Positions 59,576 through 64,000 of a stretch of 64,000 bases of DNA are shown in pieces. Every line of letters begins with the position of its first letter. Position 1 is the first letter of the stretch. The DNA is taken from NCBI GenBank assembly GCA_029204045.2, contig CM055071.1, forward strand, positions 16,079,161-16,143,160, written 5' to 3'. The position numbers and the translations under genes are program-made. Under the pieces are notes generated by a model. The model was not told the origin of the DNA and did not search any database. It saw only the letters and a program-made list of their open reading frames with translations. The DNA comes from Tillandsia leiboldiana. Lineage: Eukaryota > Streptophyta > Magnoliopsida > Poales > Bromeliaceae.

Positions 59576-61653
59576 TGTCACGCCCCGGTGTCGAAACTGT
59601 GACCCGGGCTCGCTAACAGATCGGCCGCCCATACGGTGAACCCCGTATAGACGAAGCGTAAAACCTGCAAAAGAGAGATGCTATACTAAACAGATATCAG
59701 AGCTGGAAGTAAACTGCTATAAATAAAATAAAATAATATACAACTCCAAGTCCTCACCACAAATACATAAGTCTCTCAACTCTGAAACAAAAGTACTACT
59801 CTATACCTCACTACAAGGTCTCTCAACAAATAACTCTCAAAGTATAAAAAGGGTACATCTACTCTCTGGACGACGACTGGTAGGGATCTAGCTCGCGACT
59901 CCCTTACCTCGGTCAGAAGAAGCAGCAACTGGAGCAGCTGGAACAGGAGCTGACGTCCCTGGTGAAAAATACACCACGACGGGTGTGAGAACTACATCCC
60001 ACAGTAGTTCTCAGTGGGTGCCGTCAACAAGCCCAACGGTCTGCCCACTAAGTCTACTAGAGGCATGCTGTAACAAATGAAATACAGAAGGAAAGAGCTA
60101 GAAATGAATAACTCTACAGCTACTATGCCCCTATCTAGATGCTCAAAAAGTGGAACAGAAGATAACATGGTGCATCTACTAACATACCAGTATAGTCACC
60201 CAATCTGAAATGACTGCCTCCTCGGGTCCAGTCAAACCTGCGCCTACCTACTGCCGCACATCCTCAACAGGACGGGTCTACCGTAGGTATGTCCGTAGCT
60301 GCCAAAACTGGCTCAGCCAGAGGGACTATGTCCGTAACTGACAAAACTGGCTCAGTCAGAGGGACGGCGTCGACAAGTCGCGATACCAAAGTGAAGACCC
60401 ACCCCGGACGTGGAAATCGAGGGGAGCGACCCCAATGAGGACAAGGGTATCCGCGCACTCTGTCGAGTTGGCACTGCAGGCTATAGTCAGAATCCATGCT
60501 CACGCTCTGAACGAAACAAACTCAGGGTCCTCAAATATCTCGCACAACGGTCGGAGCACTCTCGACGACTCAGCTGATCAGCTCTCTCGAATCTCAAGAC
60601 ACAAGCAACTCCACCAACTCAAAGCACAAAGTCGCATCCACTGCGAACAACTGCCTCAACAGGCCAAACAGGCCGAACATCGCATCCCCTGCGAATAACT
60701 TCCTCAACAGGCCAAACATCGCATCCACTGCGAACAACTGCCTCAACAGGCCAAACATCGCATCCACTGACAGGATAAACTCCACAACTGACACAATGAA
60801 GGGTTCGGGAACCCCGAAAGACTAGAACCTACAACCCAAATCAAACAAGAACAGGCTCTAGGCATAGCCTCTCATTGTTCTCGTCCCAAGAAAAAGGCAG
60901 ACCTTGGAACCCAGACCACTCGAATCATCTCGGGTGGTTAACTTTATTGGAAAAAAGGTGACATTTCTTACCGAAAGCCATTTGATCTAAAAGAAATCCA
61001 TATTTAATTATTTTTAGTTCTTTTTAGAAAAATAGTTGAAAACGAGTTTTTATATCCAAGCCTCGTAGAGCTAATGCCTTCATCCAATCAAACAAGAACA
61101 GACTCAGGCGACACTACGACGCTTGGAAGAAAACATTTGGTTGACTAAAATCATATGTGTGTGTCCAAAAACAGTTCTGGGTTTAAGGTCCTGCTAACAC
61201 TAATATACCGCTGCCAATAACACCGCGGCGACAGATAAAACAAGAAAATAAAACATCTCGGGACCGCCGTCTACCCAAACGGCTCCCGCCACAGATGAAC
61301 AACCAACTACATCTACCGGACTCCACTCTGCTCCCAAGCACGAGTGTAAAATGCATCCCACACTAAAAGAAATCCCGACCACTCGACCCACTACCCGGGC
61401 GAGTAAAACACTATGTCCAGGAAGAAAAGAAGTGTGGATGTCTAAAGCAGAATAAACCTAGCCCAAGTTGGAGTTTTCTACTGGTCTGGCTACACATGCA
61501 GCATATGACGGGGGTGCTAGGTCAAGTTCCAAGATAACAATATTTTACAGATAGTAGGAAACAAAAGATCGCATGATCATCGAATAACTCTAGAATTATC
61601 AGTTATCACATTCTAGCACGCTACACAAGAATATCACTATCATGCATGGTCCT
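59576..61653 (-). mobile_element. Tandem array LTR 4, truncated by insertion
   Basis: It begins TGTCACGCCCCGGTGTCGAAAC and follows LTRs 2 and 3 through the stem-loop (about 59988), minisatellite (60633-60770) and 16-nt motifs (60839, 61086) to TCATGCATGGTCCT at 61653. There the LARD-family LTR has inserted. The remaining ~1.8 kb (U3 side) would lie beyond the window. Confidence 0.9.
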
Positions 61654-64000
61654 TGTGGTGACCCGGATCTTTGCAGGGCTTCTACAGTGTCACCAGCAGC
61701 TTCTGGAGGCCTATGGGGCATCCCGGCGGTGTTCGTGCGCCAATTTAGACACAAGTAATGAACTCGGGGCTTCAAATGGATCACGTGGGTAACCGGGGGA
61801 CCCCGTCGGATGTTTAGTGGTGTTTCCGCGCAATTTGGATATCAATTTGGACTCGGCTCGAAATTCGGATCAAAAATACCTTTCCGAGAGCCTTCGGCAA
61901 ATTATAGGAGTGGAATTTGGCAAAATGGACACCGTTTTTTGAATCAGCGCGCGAAACGGTCAAGATGGGCTATTTACTTGTTAGTTTTGAGCTTGCGGTT
62001 ACTGTTCACGCCGGAACAGTGTCTCCGGCGATCGCCGGCGGCGGCCGGCGGCGGCGGGCAGCGCCGGCGAGCGGCGGCGCACCCTCGGGCAGGCGGCAGG
62101 CGGCGGCACGCGGCGCGGGCAGGGCGCGGGCAGGCGCTCGGGTGCGCGGGCAGGCGCGCGGTCCACGGCGGCGGGCGTGCACCAGGGCGGTGCCACGTGG
62201 CGGCTTTTGGTTCGTTGGTCCAGGAGACGCGGTCCACGGGATTTCTTCTGGTGCACGGTGGACCGAAGAGGGACACGTGGCGGCTGTTGATTGGTGCGGT
62301 GTTGTGCGCGCGGTCCACACAATGGGTGGAGCAGGTGCCGTACGCGACGTGCGGGCAGGCGCGACGTGCGCGGTGCACGGTGGTTGGGGCCACGTGGCGC
62401 GCCGCCATTGGCGGGCGCACGTGCACCGGGCGCAGCGAAAGCGGGAGAGGACATGATGGGTATTTTTCTAAAAGATTCTTCAGCCTATAAATTCCCAACC
62501 CGGGCCCTCTTATGTGTTTTTTTTTCTCTCAACCCTCTCACCCTTTGCCCAAGCTCTCTTAAGACAAATTCTCCCTCTCTGAGTCCTCTATCATCCTGCA
62601 AAGTTTTGGAATTTCTGAGTGCACGCATCCCGAGGTTCTCCATTTTACGGCGCGGCACGACGTTGCATTTCTTGCGTTCTTCTTCAGCGCAGCGACAGTG
62701 TTTTAACTCCCCTGGGCTACCCCGAGATCCTTCTTCTGTGATTCTTGCGCAGACAGACTCCTAAGAGGTAGGGCTTCATCTTTTATTTTGATCACTCTTT
62801 CTCATTTTGACTTCTTGGCTCGGATCCCGAGGTAACAATGGTCCCCCCTTTTCTGTGAGGGATTTTGAGACAGCAGCTGATTGGGGAGGCCATATCTTCG
62901 CGCACGAGCGTCTGACGGAAACATGCTTATACAACTTTTTCATCTACGGATCGCAAGGAACGCGCTCGTATTTTTCTTGGAATTCCTTGAGATTTATTTC
63001 GAGGTGAAATCTCTGTTTTTCTCTGTGAACAGTGCACAGTTTTTAGCACATATTTGGTATGAATATACCCCCCTTGCCGAATTTATAACTTGACTTACCG
63101 GACTCAGATTTGGACGTGCAAGGTACCGTTGCGAAGCTATCGACGCAAGGATCGCTTCTGGTATTTTTCTAGGAATTTTCTAGGCACTTTCTGCAGGTGA
63201 AAATTTAACAGTTTTGGGACGGATGTTGTATGTGTTAATGAGAGTTATATTTGGGAGCCTTAGTGTAATTAGTGAGCTTTGTATTGTGCCAGGAGTATTA
63301 CGGGTGTGCTGATTTTGGTAGAGCAAGGAATTGGAGTTTTGGTATTTTCATCTGTACGGATCCGGACATTTTGCGCTTCAGGTGGGTGGTTGTTCTATTC
63401 CTCTCCTTTGATATGCCCACTAGGAACATCAGAATTCCCCTGATTTGTTGATGCTAACTTATTGATTGGTAGTCTTGCATGCCTTAGGGAAATTATTTAA
63501 TGGTTATTTGATCCATGTGGAATTTGTGGACTGCATATTTAGGGGCAGAATATAAATTGAGGACTGCAAAATGGATGATTGTTCATATGTGATTGTCACC
63601 TTAGCCTTTATTCTCTAAACTGATTATTCTTGGAAAATGGACAAAATATTAAGACAATAAATGATTAAACGGGTCACTTAATTATGTCATCTTTTACTGC
63701 TATACTATCTTTTGGGACTTGACTTAGGAGAAACCGTGCATTTATTCTTTTCTTCTCCTATTATTGATAGACTTGCGGCATAGTCGCTCAGGTTCGAGCG
63801 TGTGTTGGACAGTGTAGTCAGGTATTGGGGATTTGGGACAGGTTGGGCTTTTGACAGGGTGTTGCGGCGACCACGGATCTTGGGTGGTTGACCGGGTTGT
63901 TACTATTGCATCAGATTGGGGGTTTTGGGGATCGGGCTTTCTTTAGTGGACGGAGTTTTCCACTTTGATCATAGTCATGATCCAGTCCTGCTATTATGAG
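61654..64000 (+). mobile_element. LTR of the LARD family, opposite orientation, partial
   Basis: TGTGGTGACCCGGATCTTTGCAGGGC and what follows is the reverse complement of the LARD LTR U3 end (15868 leftward), with about 90% agreement by eye at the start. Downstream: GC-rich U3 with CACGTG sites (62190-62420), TATA box CTATAAATT (62486-62492), a C/T-rich leader, and the paired ~65-bp modules (62941-63008 and 63137-63202). The right end lies past the window. The 5 bp before it, GTCCT (61649-61653), should recur beyond the far end of the element. Confidence 0.92.
62486..62492 (+). promoter_or_regulatory. TATA box of plus-strand LTR
   Basis: TATAAAT, after a GC-rich U3 with four CACGTG sites. A C/T-rich run (TTTTTTTTTCTCTCAACCCTCTCACCC) starts about 25 bp downstream, a plausible transcript start region. 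Confidence 0.6.

Larger units (their letters stand above)
40478..61653 (-). mobile_element. Tandem array of a gag-only gypsy element (TR-GAG-like)
   Basis: Four LTRs (40478-43994, 46653-50569, 53019-56933, 59576-61653) alternate head-to-tail with three interiors (43995-46652, 50570-53018, 56934-59575). Starts are 6,175, 6,366 and 6,557 bp apart. The differences are explained by a 387-bp deletion in LTR 1 and deletions in gag 2, so the ancestral unit is about 6.56 kb. Each interior has polypurine tract, 3' region, gag, leader and PBS, and none has pol. Shared LTRs suggest unequal recombination. The last LTR is cut by the element at 61654. Confidence 0.93.

Overview
The window is a block of plant nuclear DNA built almost entirely of nested LTR retrotransposons. 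I found no host gene, rRNA, tRNA or CRISPR array. The evidence for a plant is a SIRE-like Ty1/copia element, several Ty3/gypsy families with 3.4-4.1 kb LTRs, initiator-methionine-tRNA primer binding sites, and deep nesting of LTR on LTR. I cannot place the species. Long open frames in the GC-rich LTR promoter regions are mostly composition artefacts.

Layout, left to right: (1) 1-1710, GC-rich and AT-rich repeat sequence with a 159-bp tandem repeat, probably an old LTR. (2) 1711-5503, a truncated gypsy LTR (A) inserted into the gag of gypsy element B (gag 5504-6246, leader, LTR B 6575-9997). (3) Element B sits in the reverse transcriptase of a SIRE-like copia element, whose remaining parts are 9998-10577 and 30022 to about 34788. 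(4) Between those copia pieces lies a set of nested insertions proved by target-site duplications: solo LTR C (10578-30016, TSD CGAAG) holds solo LTR D (11831-27415, TSD ATAAG), which holds a young complete large non-autonomous element (11837-23351, TSD GTCAC) with two nearly identical 4.03-kb LTRs and a degenerate 3.45-kb interior. (5) 34789-35882, old gypsy-like interior with a ~460-bp imperfect palindrome. (6) 35883-40477, LTR E and the start of its interior. (7) 40478-61653, a head-to-tail array LTR-interior-LTR-interior-LTR-interior-LTR of a gag-only element with an ancestral unit of about 6.56 kb. (8) 61654-64000, an LTR of the young family in the opposite orientation, running off the window.

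Every identifiable element except the last reads on the minus strand. The elements appear to be a mobilisation network: gag-only and nearly non-coding elements keep the cis signals (PBS, polypurine tract, leader hairpin, TATA box) but would need pol in trans. The most interesting signal is a leader hairpin with an 8-nt loop carrying a palindrome, about 160 nt from the PBS in three families and with compensatory stem changes, which looks like a genome dimerisation signal. Other recurring structures are a GAGAACT stem-loop in nearly all LTRs, an LTR-terminal hairpin, a hairpin beside the polypurine tract, and a 16-nt motif found at least 15 times across three families.
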